Source: Tissierella creatinophila DSM 6911 (GTDB lineage: Bacteria > Bacillota > Clostridia > Tissierellales > Tissierellaceae). Taken from it: 56,721 nt of DNA. The translations under genes and the position numbers were made by a program. Where the stretch lies: contig NZ_LTDM01000007.1 of the NCBI RefSeq assembly GCF_001940565.1, forward strand, positions 1 to 56,721. The letters are read 5' to 3'. This document shows, one piece after another, positions 7,756 to 17,849 of this stretch (its first letter is position 1; every line of letters begins with the position of its first letter). The notes under the pieces were generated by a model. That model saw only the letters and a list, made by a program, of their open reading frames with translations, was not told the origin of the DNA and did not search any database.

Positions 7756-8616
7756 ATGAAAGGTAAAAGATTTGAAAAATTTATGAAAGGCATCTTCATT
7801 CTTTCTTCTTTAGTATCTATAGTTTCTATTGTACTTATTTGCGTATTTATATTTAAAGGAGGTATACCTTTTATAAAGGAGTATGGATTAAAAAACTTTT
7901 TATTTGGTAGAGAGTGGAAGCCATCAAATTCTCCCCCGATATATGGAATACTTCCGATGATACTTGGTTCATTTTATGTAACTATTGGAGCAGTTTTAGT
8001 TGGAGTTCCCATTGGAGTTATGACAGCAACATATATGAGTTATTTTAGTGGCAAGAGGATATATAGTATTTTAAAACCTAGCATAAACTTAATGGCTGGA
8101 ATTCCATCTATTGTATATGGATTTTTCTTTCTTACTGTAGTAGTTCCAATTGTTAGAGATGTCTTTGGAGGAACTGGAATGAACTTTATAACTGCATCTA
8201 TTCTTCTTGGAGTTATGATTCTTCCTACGATAATAGGTATATCAGAATCCGCTTTAAAGGCTGTTCCAAAGGAATATTATGAAGGTAGCATTGCACTTGG
8301 TGCAAGTCATGAAAGTTCAATTATAAAAGTAGTTATCCCCGCTGCAAAGTCAGGTATTATGGCTTCTATTATACTTGGAGTGGGTAGAGCTATAGGTGAA
8401 ACGATGGCTCTTATATTAGTTGCAGGAAATCAAGCACGTATGCCAAAAGGAATTACTAAAGGATTTAGAAGTCTTACTACCAATATAGTTATGGATATGA
8501 GTTATGCATCAGGAACGCATAGAGAAGCACTTATAGCTACAGCGGTGGTATTATTTATCTTTATACTTATTATAAATGGAATTTTTTCTATAGTTAAAAG
8601 GAGGAGCTTGAGATGA
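7756..8616 (+). CDS. pstC: Phosphate ABC transporter permease PstC
   Basis: A 286-aa membrane protein with six predicted helices and the permease EAA-type loop (SALKAVPKEYYEGSIALGAS). The ending of PstC (MDMSYASGTHREALIATAVV) is typical. It forms the channel with PstA. It begins two bases after pstS stops, with AGAGGAG upstream, and its stop overlaps the pstA start (ATGA). Confidence 0.95.
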   Translation: MKGKRFEKFMKGIFILSSLVSIVSIVLICVFIFKGGIPFIKEYGLKNFLFGREWKPSNSPPIYGILPMILGSFYVTIGAVLVGVPIGVMTATYMSYFSGKRIYSILKPSINLMAGIPSIVYGFFFLTVVVPIVRDVFGGTGMNFITASILLGVMILPTIIGISESALKAVPKEYYEGSIALGASHESSIIKVVIPAAKSGIMASIILGVGRAIGETMALILVAGNQARMPKGITKGFRSLTTNIVMDMSYASGTHREALIATAVVLFIFILIINGIFSIVKRRSLR

Positions 8617-9425
8617 ATAAGTTTATAAATATAGCAATAAAATTAGCTGCTCTTTTAACTTTTAGCATTTTTTTCTTTATAGTAAGTTATATTTTTATTA
8701 AAGGAGTTCCAAATTTAAGTTTTAAACTGTTTTCGCTAGAATATACAAGCGAAAATGTATCTTTACTTCCATCTATTATAAATACTGTTTTAATTATAGT
8801 TTTAACTCTTCTAGTAGCAACCCCTATAGGAGTATTTACTTCATTTTATTTAGTGGAATATGCTAATAGAAGAAGCAAGCTAGTATCACTTATTAGAATT
8901 ACAACACAGACTCTTGCAGCTATACCTTCTATAGTATATGGATTATTTGGGATGTTGTTTTTTGTAATAGATCTGGGATTTAAATATTCTCTTCTTGCTG
9001 GAACTTTGACTCTTTCTATTATGATACTACCCATTATAATAAATACTACAGAAGAAGCACTTCTCTCTGTAGCCAATAATTTAAGAGAAGCAAGTTTTGC
9101 ACTTGGAGCTGGAAAGGTTAGAACAATTTTTAAAGTTATCTTTCCTATTTGTATAAATAGCATATTAGCAGGAGTTATACTTTCTATTGGAAGAATAGTA
9201 GGAGAAACGGCTGCATTGATATTTACACTAGGAACAGTTCCTAAAATAGTAACAGGATTGTTTTCATCAGGTAGAACCCTTGCCCTTCATATGTATCTAC
9301 TCTCTACAGAAGCAGTTCATGTAGAACAATCTTATGCAACGGGAGTTGTTTTACTTATAGTTATATTTATGATAAATTCATTATCAACTTATATTAGTAA
9401 AAGATTTGGGAGGCTAGGAAGATGA
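8613..9425 (+). CDS. pstA: Phosphate ABC transporter permease PstA
   Basis: A 270-aa inner-membrane protein with six helices and the conserved [13 protein letters not shown] and [20 protein letters not shown] segments of PstA. It pairs with PstC. Start and stop overlap its neighbours by four bases each, a sign of translational coupling across pstC-pstA-pstB. Confidence 0.95.
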   Translation: MNKFINIAIKLAALLTFSIFFFIVSYIFIKGVPNLSFKLFSLEYTSENVSLLPSIINTVLIIVLTLLVATPIGVFTSFYLVEYANRRSKLVSLIRITTQTLAAIPSIVYGLFGMLFFVIDLGFKYSLLAGTLTLSIMILPIIINTTEEALLSVANNLREASFALGAGKVRTIFKVIFPICINSILAGVILSIGRIVGETAALIFTLGTVPKIVTGLFSSGRTLALHMYLLSTEAVHVEQSYATGVVLLIVIFMINSLSTYISKRFGRLGR

Positions 9426-10174
9426 TAAAAATAAGTGTAAAAAATTTAAATCTTTATTATGGTAAATTTCATGCTTTAAAAGATATAAACATGGATATAA
9501 ATAAAAATGAGATCACAGCATTTATAGGTCCTTCCGGTTGTGGTAAATCATCCTTTTTAAGGACCTTAAATAGAATGAATGATCTCGTAGAAGATTGTAA
9601 GATAGAAGGAGAAATATTACTTGATGATAAAGATATAATTAAAGACATCATAGATGTAAATATACTTAGAAAAAGAGTCGGTATGGTTTTTCAAAAACCT
9701 AATCCTTTTCCTATGAGTATATATGACAATATAGCATATGGACCTAGAACTCACAATATAAATAAGAAAAGTATATTAGATGATATAGTAGAAGAAAGTC
9801 TTAAAAAAGCTGCCATTTGGGATGAAGTAAAAGATGATCTTAAAAAAAGTGCTTTAAGACTATCAGGCGGACAAATGCAAAGGATATGTATAGCAAGAGC
9901 TCTTGCTGTAAGGCCTGAAGTTATACTTTTAGATGAACCAACATCTGCACTTGATCCTATATCTACTTCTAAGATAGAAGACCTATTAGGGGATTTAAAA
10001 AAGGAATTTACTATAATAATGGTTACGCATAATATGCAACAGGCAACTAGAACATCTGATAAAACAGCATTCTTTTTAAATGGTGAACTTATAGAATTTA
10101 ACGACACAGAGACTCTTTTTTCTATTCCTTCAAAAAAGAGTACAGAAGACTATATAACTGGAAGATTTGGATAA
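9422..10174 (+). CDS. pstB: Phosphate ABC transporter ATPase PstB
   Basis: A 250-aa ATP-binding subunit. Walker [10 protein letters not shown], signature [16 protein letters not shown], Walker [13 protein letters not shown] and the H-loop [12 protein letters not shown] are all intact. Opening [20 protein letters not shown] is typical of PstB. Overlaps pstA by four bases. Confidence 0.96.
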   Translation: MIKISVKNLNLYYGKFHALKDINMDINKNEITAFIGPSGCGKSSFLRTLNRMNDLVEDCKIEGEILLDDKDIIKDIIDVNILRKRVGMVFQKPNPFPMSIYDNIAYGPRTHNINKKSILDDIVEESLKKAAIWDEVKDDLKKSALRLSGGQMQRICIARALAVRPEVILLDEPTSALDPISTSKIEDLLGDLKKEFTIIMVTHNMQQATRTSDKTAFFLNGELIEFNDTETLFSIPSKKSTEDYITGRFG

Positions 10175-10193
10175 TAAAAGAAGAGGTGATAAA

Positions 10194-10844
10194 ATGAGGG
10201 CAAAGTTTGATATGGAACTTAATGTATTAAATGATAAACTTTTGGAAATGGGTGGACAGGTGGAAAGTGCTATAGAAAATGCCGTAAAAGCCCTAGCAAA
10301 TAAAGATTTAAATCTTGCTAATGAAGTGTTTACATCTGATGATATTATAAACTCTATGGAAAAAGAAATTGAGGATATGTGTCTTAGAATAATATTAAGG
10401 CAACATCCAGTAGCAAGTGATTTAAGACTTATCTCTTCGATATTAAAAATGATAACTGATTTAGAAAGAATAGGAGACCAAGCACAAGATATATCTCAAA
10501 TAACTATGCATCTTGTAGATAAAAACTATATAAAGGATTTAAGACATATAAAAGAAATGTCTGAAATAGCGATTAGTATGGTAAAAGAAAGTATTAATGC
10601 ATTTTTAGTTAAAGATACCCAGATTATAAAAGAGATAATAGAAAAAGATAAAAGAGTAAATGATTTGTTTTATATAATAAGAAGAGAACTTATTGATTTA
10701 ATAAGAAAGGATATAGAAAATTCTACTCAAGCTATAGATTTTTTAATGATAGCAAAATATCTTGAAAGAATAGGAGATCATGCTAAAAACATAGCGGAAT
10801 GGGCACTTTTTTCAATAACTGGAGTTCATAAAGAAAACATATAA
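10194..10844 (+). CDS. phoU: Phosphate signaling complex protein PhoU
   Basis: A 216-aa all-helical protein with two PhoU repeats (RLISSILKMITDLERIGDQA near residue 75 and FLMIAKYLERIGDHAKNIAE near the C-terminus), each carrying the E/DxxRxxD metal-cluster motif. It links PstB activity to the sensor kinase and represses the Pho response when phosphate is ample. ATG 10194 is chosen for its AGAGGTGA site; an ATG at 10167 inside the end of pstB has none. Confidence 0.95.
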   Translation: MRAKFDMELNVLNDKLLEMGGQVESAIENAVKALANKDLNLANEVFTSDDIINSMEKEIEDMCLRIILRQHPVASDLRLISSILKMITDLERIGDQAQDISQITMHLVDKNYIKDLRHIKEMSEIAISMVKESINAFLVKDTQIIKEIIEKDKRVNDLFYIIRRELIDLIRKDIENSTQAIDFLMIAKYLERIGDHAKNIAEWALFSITGVHKENI

Positions 10845-10860
10845 ATTAGGAGAATGTACT

Positions 10861-11556
10861 ATGGTTGAAATTTATTGTGTAGAGGATGATAAAAATATAC
10901 TCCAGCTCCTAGTATATGCTTTAAAAAACAATGGCTTTGAAGTTAAAGGTTTTGTTGATACAAAGGGGTTTTTTGAGGAAATAGAAAAAAATGTCCCAAG
11001 TCTTATCCTTCTTGATATAATGCTTCCAGATGGAGATGGGCTAGATATATTACAGAGCCTTAGGACTAATCATAGAACTAAAGATATACCTATAATTATG
11101 ATTACAGCAAAGTCTTCGGAATATGACAAGGTAGTGGGTTTAGATTCAGGTGCTGATGATTATATAGTAAAACCATTTGGTATAATGGAGATTATATCTA
11201 GAATCAATGCACTTTTACGAAGGGTAAATCTAGATACTACTAAAGATATATTGAAATTTAAGAGTATCTATTTAGATTATCAAAAGAGGATTGTTAAAGT
11301 AGAAGATCAATCCATTAATCTTACTTATAAAGAATTTGAGTTATTGTATTATTTATTAGAAAATAAAAACATGGTATTAAGTAGAGATTTTATATTAAAT
11401 AAGGTATGGGGCTATAGTTATGAAGGAGAAACTAGAACTGTAGATGTTCATATAAGAAGTTTAAGGCGAAAACTTGGTATAGGTGGAAAGCTTATTCAAA
11501 CGATAAGAAATGTAGGATATAAAATAGGTGAAACTGATGAAAAAAAAGATATATAG
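10861..11556 (+). CDS. phoP: OmpR/PhoB-family response regulator (Pho regulon)
   Basis: A 231-aa regulator. The receiver domain (1-120) has the acidic pocket ED near residues 8-9, phospho-acceptor Asp52 in LLDIMLPDGDG, Thr in ITAKS and Lys in IVKPFG. The C-terminal winged helix (130-225) has LTYKEFELLYYLLENKNMV and VDVHIRSLRRKLG. Its place after phoU and before a kinase with 20 bases of overlap makes it the phosphate regulator that should bind the Pho box at 6791-6830. Confidence 0.92.
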   Translation: MVEIYCVEDDKNILQLLVYALKNNGFEVKGFVDTKGFFEEIEKNVPSLILLDIMLPDGDGLDILQSLRTNHRTKDIPIIMITAKSSEYDKVVGLDSGADDYIVKPFGIMEIISRINALLRRVNLDTTKDILKFKSIYLDYQKRIVKVEDQSINLTYKEFELLYYLLENKNMVLSRDFILNKVWGYSYEGETRTVDVHIRSLRRKLGIGGKLIQTIRNVGYKIGETDEKKDI

Positions 11557-12940
11557 AAGTTTGATGATGGTATCTAGCATATCAATTTTTTTAGTAACCG
11601 TTTTACTTTTATTTATATTTAATAATTTTTATATAAATAATAAAATAGAATTAGCTCATAATATATTTCCTTTGTTTTTAATCACTCTACCAGCTTTTAT
11701 AATTATTATTGCTCTAATATTTATTATATCATCTTATTTATCATCTGTTTTAAGTGATCAAATATTAAAGCCTATTAATTATGTAGGAGAAAATATAGAA
11801 AGATTACTTATTAAAAATGAACTAGATACTTTAAATATATACGATGAACTTCTGCCATTTGTAAAGGCCTTAATATTTCAAAGTGAAAAGATTAAACATC
11901 AATTAGAGGATATAGCTCAAAAAAACGATATAACAAAAACTATTATATCAAACATGAAAGAAGGACTAATATTTGTAGACAATAAAAGAGATATTCTCTC
12001 TATAAATAAAAGTGCTATAGAAATTTTAGAAGGAAATGAAGCGTTTAATTATAAATCTAAGTCTTTTATTACAATTTGTAGGAATTCAGCTTTAAATCTA
12101 GAATTAGATAAAGTATTAGAAGAAGGAAATGACTTTGAAAGGATAATAGAACTAAATGGAAGATATATTTATTTTTTTATAAATAAAGTTTTTTCAGAAG
12201 ACAAATCCTTAGGGGTTATAATTCTTATGTTTGATTATACCCAAAAACATAAATTGGATTTGATTAGAAAAGAATTTTCATCAAATGTTTCTCATGAATT
12301 AAAAACACCTTTAACATCTATAAATGGGTATGCAGAAATGATAGAAACTGGTATTGCAAAGGGAGAAGATATTAAAAAATTTGCATCCATAATCAGGGAC
12401 GAGGGATTAAGACTTTTGGAACTAATAAATTCCATAATTAAATTATCAAAGATAGAAGACGATTCATATAAGAGAGACTTTTCATATAAGAAAGACTTTG
12501 AAGATGTAAATTTATATAGTATTTCAATCGATGTAATAGAAAAATTAAAGCTTATTGCTTCTGAAAAGAATATAGATTTAAAATTAATAGGTAGTGACCA
12601 AAATATTAAGGCAAATAAAGTAATGATAAAAGAACTTCTCTATAATCTTATAGAAAATGCTATCAAATATACTCCTAATGAAGGAAAAGTAACTATTGAA
12701 ATCTTAAATGATTCCAATTTTACTGTTTTAAAAGTTAAAGATACTGGAATTGGGATATCAAAAGAGGATCAAAAAAGGATATTTGAGAGATTTTTTATGG
12801 TAGATAAAAGCCGTACAAAAAATAAAAATAGTACAGGACTTGGACTTTCAATTGTAAAACATATAATCGAGTATCATAATTTTAAGATTTCTTTGATAAG
12901 TGAGATTGATAGGGGATCACAATTTATAATTTATATGTAA
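11537..12940 (+). CDS. phoR: Phosphate sensor histidine kinase (PhoR type)
   Basis: A 467-aa membrane kinase. Two helices near residues 7-30 and 42-70 with only a short loop between them, a HAMP/PAS-like region (about 75-240), HisKA with His253 in SHELKTPLTSINGYAEM, and an ATPase domain with the N box ENAIKYTPNE, G1 VKDTGIGISKEDQ and G2 STGLGLSIVKHI. The tiny external loop suggests it senses state through PstSCAB-PhoU rather than phosphate directly. ATG 11537 is preferred to GTG 11528, which is part of its ribosome-binding site; it overlaps the regulator gene by 20 bases. Confidence 0.92.
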   Translation: MKKKIYRSLMMVSSISIFLVTVLLLFIFNNFYINNKIELAHNIFPLFLITLPAFIIIIALIFIISSYLSSVLSDQILKPINYVGENIERLLIKNELDTLNIYDELLPFVKALIFQSEKIKHQLEDIAQKNDITKTIISNMKEGLIFVDNKRDILSINKSAIEILEGNEAFNYKSKSFITICRNSALNLELDKVLEEGNDFERIIELNGRYIYFFINKVFSEDKSLGVIILMFDYTQKHKLDLIRKEFSSNVSHELKTPLTSINGYAEMIETGIAKGEDIKKFASIIRDEGLRLLELINSIIKLSKIEDDSYKRDFSYKKDFEDVNLYSISIDVIEKLKLIASEKNIDLKLIGSDQNIKANKVMIKELLYNLIENAIKYTPNEGKVTIEILNDSNFTVLKVKDTGIGISKEDQKRIFERFFMVDKSRTKNKNSTGLGLSIVKHIIEYHNFKISLISEIDRGSQFIIYM

Positions 12941-12946
12941 AAGTAC

Positions 12947-12975
12947 TTGTATCACTGATCACTTAGTGGTATAAT
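12947..12975 (+). promoter_or_regulatory. Sigma-A promoter of the rpsF-ssb-rpsR operon
   Basis: TTGTAT (12947-12952), 17-bp spacer, TATAAT (12970-12975). It lies right after the kinase stop and 63 bp before rpsF. Confidence 0.82.
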
Positions 12976-12984
12976 ACTTAAGTA

Positions 12985-13030
12985 TTCCTTGCTCTATAAA
13001 TTTATAGAGCCGAAAGTCCATAAGGAGGTG
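12985..13030 (+). promoter_or_regulatory. Probable S6:S18 autoregulatory leader of rpsF
   Basis: A perfect 20-base palindrome GCTCTATAAATTTATAGAGC (12991-13010) is followed at once by CCGAAAG. CCTT (12987-12990) can pair with AAGG of the ribosome-binding site (13022-13025), closing the structure around an unpaired CCG. A hairpin with a CCG element ahead of rpsF is the known S6:S18 feedback motif. The match is by eye, so the call is probable rather than certain. Confidence 0.62.
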
Positions 13031-13037
13031 AATTTTT

Positions 13038-13322
13038 ATGAGAAAATATGAAGCGGTATATATATTTGCACCAGCAACAGAAGAAGAAAAAAGAACTCAA
13101 ATACTAGATAGATTTAAAGGCATAATAGAAGAAAATGGTTCCATTTCGAACATCGATGAGTGGGGTAATAGAAAACTTGCCTATTTAATCGATGATATAG
13201 GTGAAGGTTACTATGTCTTAATTAACTTTGAAGCTCAACCAGAAGTTATTCAAGAATTAAATAGAATTGCTAAGATTTCTGACAGCATTATGAGACATAT
13301 GATCATTAAGGAAGATGAATAA
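13038..13322 (+). CDS. rpsF: 30S ribosomal protein S6
   Basis: A 94-aa protein starting MRKYEAVYIFAPATEEEK, with the S6 core WGNRKLAYLIDD and the closing IAKISDSIMRHMIIK. It binds 16S rRNA together with S18, encoded two genes on. A strong AAGGAGGTG precedes the ATG. First gene of the rpsF-ssb-rpsR operon. Confidence 0.97.
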   Translation: MRKYEAVYIFAPATEEEKRTQILDRFKGIIEENGSISNIDEWGNRKLAYLIDDIGEGYYVLINFEAQPEVIQELNRIAKISDSIMRHMIIKEDE

Positions 13323-13342
13323 TCTGAGGACGGTGAGATAAA

Positions 13343-13777
13343 ATGAATAATGTTGTATTAATAGGAAGATTAACAAGAGATCCTGAATTAAGATACATAC
13401 CAAATTCAGGTCAAGCCGTATCTACCTTTTCTTTAGCGGTAGATAAAAACTTATCAAAAGATAAAAAACAAGAGATGGAAGCTAGAAATCAGCCAACTGC
13501 TGACTTTGTAAACATAGTGGTTTGGGGTAAATCTGCAGAAAATTGTGCTAATTACTTAGTAAAAGGTAGACTTGTAGGAATACAAGGCAGAATCCAATCT
13601 GGCAGTTATGAGGCAAAAGACGGAACTAAAAGATATACTACAGATGTAGTAGCAAGTACTGTAGAATTTCTAGAGTGGGGAGATAGTAAGCCACAAGGGG
13701 ATTCTAATTCTAAGGGTTCTGATTTTTCTGATTTACAAGATTTCCATCCAATAGACAATGATGATATTCCATTCTAG
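13343..13777 (+). CDS. ssb: Single-stranded DNA-binding protein
   Basis: A 144-aa SSB. The OB-fold starts [20 protein letters not shown] and includes [18 protein letters not shown] and [13 protein letters not shown]; a flexible linker (about 110-137) leads to the acidic tip DNDDIPF that recruits replication and repair partners. It lies between rpsF and rpsR, as in most Firmicutes. Confidence 0.97.
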   Translation: MNNVVLIGRLTRDPELRYIPNSGQAVSTFSLAVDKNLSKDKKQEMEARNQPTADFVNIVVWGKSAENCANYLVKGRLVGIQGRIQSGSYEAKDGTKRYTTDVVASTVEFLEWGDSKPQGDSNSKGSDFSDLQDFHPIDNDDIPF

Positions 13778-13791
13778 AGGAGGGGAAAAAA

Positions 13792-14016
13792 ATGCAAAGA
13801 AGATTTAAACCAAGAAAAAAAGTTTGTAGTTTTTGTGCAGATAAATCAAAAAATATAGACTACAAAGATATAAATAAATTAAAGAAACATATAACAGAAA
13901 GAGGAAAAATTCTTCCAAGAAGAGTTAACGGAAACTGTTCAAAACATCAAAGAGAACTTACGATAGCTATAAAAAGAGCTAGACAAGTTGCACTATTACC
14001 ATATAGTGCAGAATAA
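13792..14016 (+). CDS. rpsR: 30S ribosomal protein S18
   Basis: A 74-aa basic protein with the S18 pattern [38 protein letters not shown] and [20 protein letters not shown]. It keeps a Cys pair (CSFC), the older zinc-type variant. Partner of S6 in the ribosome and in feedback control. A terminator follows. Confidence 0.97.
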   Translation: MQRRFKPRKKVCSFCADKSKNIDYKDINKLKKHITERGKILPRRVNGNCSKHQRELTIAIKRARQVALLPYSAE

Positions 14017-14040
14017 GAGAGGAATTTTCCTCTCTTTTTT
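14015..14040 (+). terminator. Terminator of the rpsF-ssb-rpsR operon
   Basis: AAGAGAGGAA pairs with TTCCTCTCTT, followed by a T run. It overlaps the last bases of the rpsR stop codon. Confidence 0.88.
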
Positions 14041-14108
14041 ATTTGACTTATTAGCCTTAAATATGTATTATTTTAGTAAGAGATCTAATAAAACAAGGGG
14101 TGAAAACC

Positions 14109-14426
14109 ATGAATAAAGAAATTGATGTTATTAAAAATATGAAGACTATAGAATGGTTAAAAGCTGAACTTCTAAGCAATATATCACAATTATATAAAGA
14201 CATGGCAAATAATGAGGATACCTCTAGAGAAAATTTAGAAGACTTAATTTCTAATATAATACTTGAATCTTATGTATTGGCAAAAAGATTGGGTATAGAT
14301 TATAAATCACTAGATAAAGCTTTAAAGGGAAATATAAAGTTAAACTTGGTCGAAGAACATAAGATTGAGAGATGGTATGGAGATTTAAGTGCTCTTATGG
14401 AACATATAGAGACAGCTGAAGAATAA
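14109..14426 (+). CDS. MazG-like family protein
   Basis: A 105-aa helical protein: DVIKNMKTIEWLKAELLSNI, then ENLEDLISNIILESYVLAKRLGIDY. Small MazG-like proteins at this place, between rpsR and yybS, are common in Clostridia. MazG folds hydrolyse nucleotides, but the full EExxE metal motif is not obvious here, so activity is open. ATG 14109 is preferred over GTG 14100, which lies inside the AAGGGG site. Confidence 0.78.
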   Translation: MNKEIDVIKNMKTIEWLKAELLSNISQLYKDMANNEDTSRENLEDLISNIILESYVLAKRLGIDYKSLDKALKGNIKLNLVEEHKIERWYGDLSALMEHIETAEE

Positions 14427-14438
14427 GAGGTGAAGTTT

Positions 14439-15389
14439 TTGAAAGAGAATAATATAAACAGTTTTTATTTAAGATCATTTATTATAATCATATCTACTAC
14501 ATTTTTAACATTACTTGGAATACACTATATTGATATTGTTTTAATCCTATTTCCAGTACTCTTTATAGTAAATAGTATACAAGATGGACTCAGTGAAGGT
14601 ATTACAAATATGGTAGTAACCATTATAATAATATCAATTGTAGAGTCTTTAAATACAGGAATTTTTTTAGCTATTAGTTTTATACCTTTTACTATTATGA
14701 TTTCTACTTTAATTAAAAAAAGAAAGGGTAGCACTAAGATTTTGGGATTTTCAAGTATAGTGTTTTTTATATCTATACTTACTATGCTAGTTATTACGAA
14801 AATTTTAGGAGTAGATGTAGTAAAATATATAGAGACAATATTTAGAGACTTATTAGATAGTCAGCTCAAATCGTATAAGAATTTAGGACTTAGTAATTAT
14901 GAGTTTTTTAGAATGAGAGAAGCATTGGAAGATGCTTATAAACATGTATTGCTTATTATACCTTCTATATTTTTAATCCTTTCCTTATTTGTAAGCTATA
15001 TAAACTATTGGTTATCTGGTATAATATTAGGAAGACTAAATATACAAATTGTAAATATACCAAGATTTTCTAAGTTTAGTCTACCCAAAAATATAATGCC
15101 CGGATCTCTTTTAATGTTGGGTATAACTTTTTTAATAGGTAAACTTGGATTTTCATATTATGAAGCAGTATTTATAAATATTGGGGTATTACTTATGATA
15201 GGGTTTTTTATACAGGGTGTTTCTGTAGTAGATTATATTTTAAATAAACTTAGATTTAATCTGATATTTAAGATTATTTTTTATATAACTTTTGTCTTTA
15301 ATCAATCTTTAATATCTATTATAACTATGATAGGACTTATAGATTTAATATTTGACTTAAGAAAGATTAGAAAAAAAAGATCCCTTTAG
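14439..15389 (+). CDS. DUF2232 (YybS-like) membrane protein
   Basis: A 316-aa membrane protein with about eight helices. The order YybS-GdpP-rplI-dnaB is the standard Firmicute arrangement and supports the family call. Function is unknown; the fold resembles ECF transporter S components. The TTG at 14439 is used because AAGAGG ends eight bases before it. It ends ten bases before gdpP. Confidence 0.85.
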   Translation: MKENNINSFYLRSFIIIISTTFLTLLGIHYIDIVLILFPVLFIVNSIQDGLSEGITNMVVTIIIISIVESLNTGIFLAISFIPFTIMISTLIKKRKGSTKILGFSSIVFFISILTMLVITKILGVDVVKYIETIFRDLLDSQLKSYKNLGLSNYEFFRMREALEDAYKHVLLIIPSIFLILSLFVSYINYWLSGIILGRLNIQIVNIPRFSKFSLPKNIMPGSLLMLGITFLIGKLGFSYYEAVFINIGVLLMIGFFIQGVSVVDYILNKLRFNLIFKIIFYITFVFNQSLISIITMIGLIDLIFDLRKIRKKRSL

Positions 15390-15399
15390 GAGGATTTAT

Positions 15400-17391
15400 A
15401 TGAATGATTTGTTTCAATGGCATGATAATAAAATTCAAATGATTATTTCAGCTATATTTGTAGTTATCATAGCAATATTTAAGCCTGTACTTGGCCTTAT
15501 TGCAGCTATAGCTTTTTCTTATATAGTATATTTAAACTTTATAAGTGCTAGGGATAATAACAAGAGAATTGATAAATATGTTGAAGATCTATCAGAAGAT
15601 TTTGAATCAGCCACAAAACATGCAATATTTAATATGCCTTTTCCTCTAGTTATGATAAATGAAATGGGAAGTATAATATGGTATAATACACCATTTCTTG
15701 ATATGATAGTTGAAGAAGAAATATTAAATGAGAGAATTTACGATTTAATGCCAAAAGTAGCTTTAAAAGATGTATTAAGTCATAAGGAAAAAGAACCTAT
15801 ACAGGTAAACTATGACGATAAGGATTATTTAGTATATCCAAACTTTGTAAATAGTAAGGGAAAGTCTAATTCAAATGGTAAAATTATAATGTTATATTGG
15901 GTAGAAAACACAGAACATATAAAACTTATAAATAAATATAATGATGAAATAACTGTTATAATGCTTGCCTATATAGATAATTATGATGATGTAAGAAATA
16001 CTACACCAGATATAAACAGACCTTTATTATTAGCAGAGATAGATAAGACAATATCACAGTATTTTTCTAATTATGATGCATTGGTTAGAAAATATGAAGA
16101 TGATAAGTATATGATAATTATAGACAATAAAGATTTTAAATCTATAAAAAACAAAAAGTTTGATGTCCTAGATGAGATGAGAGAATTGCAATTTGGAAAC
16201 ACGATTCCTATAACGCTAAGCATGGGGATATCTGAAAATGGCAATGATTTTGTAACTAGATTTAGGAACGCTAGGGCTGCTGTAGACATATCCCTGGGTC
16301 GTGGAGGAGATCAAGCAGTTATAAATAAGGGTGGAAACTTTGAATTTTATGGTGGTAAATCCAAAGCAGTAGAAAAGAGAAACAAGGTTAGGGCTAGAGT
16401 TATAGCCTATGCACTTAGACAACTGATAGAACAATCTAGTACAGTATTTATAATGGGTCACAAAAATCCTGATATGGATGCTATAGGCTCAGGAATTGGA
16501 GTACTTAGAGGTGTAAAAAACAGAGAAAAACAAGGATATCTAGTTTTAACTGAAGAAAATCCTTCTATAAAGAATCTTCTTCAAAAATTAAAGGTAGAAC
16601 AACCTGAACTTTTAGATTCTATAATCACACCAACAAGGGCTAAAGAGATAATAGACAAGGATTCACTTATGATTTTAGTAGATAACCATAAGCCAAGTTT
16701 TACTGAAAGTCCAGAGCTTGTAGATTTAGCCCAAAAGATTGTAATAATTGATCATCATAGAAGAGGTGCCGAGTTTGTAGAAGACCCAGTACTTACTTAT
16801 TTAGAACCATATGCTTCTTCTGCAAGTGAGCTTGTAACTGAAGTTTTAACCTATATGAGTGATAATATAAACTTAACTAAATTTGAAGCAGAAGCTCTAC
16901 TTGCAGGTATTACAGTAGATACTAAAAACTTTAGTTCTCAAACTGGTGTTAGAACATTTGAAGCAGCCTCTACTTTAAAAAGAGCAGGAGCTGATACTAC
17001 AAATGTAAGACAACTTTTTAGAGATGATTTTGATACATTTATTCATAGAGCTGATGTTATAAGGGAATCTAAAATATTCTTTGAAAAAATAGCTATAAGC
17101 ATTTTAGATAAAGAACTTGAAAACGGAATACTAATAGCTGCCCAATCTGCAAATGAATTATTAGATATAAATGGAGTGGAAGCTTCATTTGTATTGACAC
17201 CTGCAAGTGATAGAATTCATATATCTGGTAGAAGTCTTGGTAATATTTCAGCCCAAATAATTTTAGAAAAATTGGGTGGAGGAGGTCATTTAACAAGTGC
17301 AGGAACCCAGATTATGGGTGTTAGTATGGAAAAGGCAAAAGAGATGTTAATAGAGGCAATTGATAAATACTTAAAGGAAGGTGAAGAGTAA
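15400..17391 (+). CDS. gdpP: Cyclic-di-AMP phosphodiesterase GdpP
   Basis: A 663-aa membrane enzyme that cleaves c-di-AMP. Two N-terminal helices (about 12-48), a PAS-like domain (about 75-150), a degenerate GGDEF domain (about 185-310), then the DHH phosphoesterase (about 345-500; [28 protein letters not shown]) and DHHA1 (about 580-655; [14 protein letters not shown]). The Asp/His residues for the manganese centre are present. Its stop shares a base with the rplI start. Confidence 0.95.
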   Translation: MNDLFQWHDNKIQMIISAIFVVIIAIFKPVLGLIAAIAFSYIVYLNFISARDNNKRIDKYVEDLSEDFESATKHAIFNMPFPLVMINEMGSIIWYNTPFLDMIVEEEILNERIYDLMPKVALKDVLSHKEKEPIQVNYDDKDYLVYPNFVNSKGKSNSNGKIIMLYWVENTEHIKLINKYNDEITVIMLAYIDNYDDVRNTTPDINRPLLLAEIDKTISQYFSNYDALVRKYEDDKYMIIIDNKDFKSIKNKKFDVLDEMRELQFGNTIPITLSMGISENGNDFVTRFRNARAAVDISLGRGGDQAVINKGGNFEFYGGKSKAVEKRNKVRARVIAYALRQLIEQSSTVFIMGHKNPDMDAIGSGIGVLRGVKNREKQGYLVLTEENPSIKNLLQKLKVEQPELLDSIITPTRAKEIIDKDSLMILVDNHKPSFTESPELVDLAQKIVIIDHHRRGAEFVEDPVLTYLEPYASSASELVTEVLTYMSDNINLTKFEAEALLAGITVDTKNFSSQTGVRTFEAASTLKRAGADTTNVRQLFRDDFDTFIHRADVIRESKIFFEKIAISILDKELENGILIAAQSANELLDINGVEASFVLTPASDRIHISGRSLGNISAQIILEKLGGGGHLTSAGTQIMGVSMEKAKEMLIEAIDKYLKEGEE

Positions 17392-17837
17392 TGAAAGTTA
17401 TATTATTAGGAGATGTAAAAGGATTAGGTAAAAAAAATGAGCTTGTAAATGCGAAAACAGGGTATGCTAGGAATTTTTTATTTCCTAAAGATTTAGCCCT
17501 AGAAGCAACACCAGCAAACTTAAAGAAGTGGAAAGAAGATATGAAAGATAAAGAAGCAAAAGAAAGAGAAGAGAAACAAGAGGCTTTAGAATTAAAAGAA
17601 AGCATTGAAAAAGTAACTGTAGAATTAAAATCCAAGGGTGGAGAAGGCGGAAGACTATTTGGTTCTATTACATCTAAGGACATAGGAGAAGCACTTAAAA
17701 AGCAACATAAAATAGAAGTAGATAAAAGAAAGATAGAGTTAAAAGATAATATAAAAACTGGCGGAACTACACTAGTTGAAGTAAGGGTTTATCCAGAAAT
17801 AACTGCTAGTTTAAAAGTAAATGTTACTGTAGAATAG
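17391..17837 (+). CDS. rplI: 50S ribosomal protein L9
   Basis: A 148-aa protein beginning [20 protein letters not shown] with the N-domain [16 protein letters not shown], a long charged connecting helix (about 42-78), and the C-domain [19 protein letters not shown]. Overlaps gdpP by one base (TAATG). Confidence 0.97.
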   Translation: MKVILLGDVKGLGKKNELVNAKTGYARNFLFPKDLALEATPANLKKWKEDMKDKEAKEREEKQEALELKESIEKVTVELKSKGGEGGRLFGSITSKDIGEALKKQHKIEVDKRKIELKDNIKTGGTTLVEVRVYPEITASLKVNVTVE

Positions 17838-17849
17838 GATTTGATAAAT

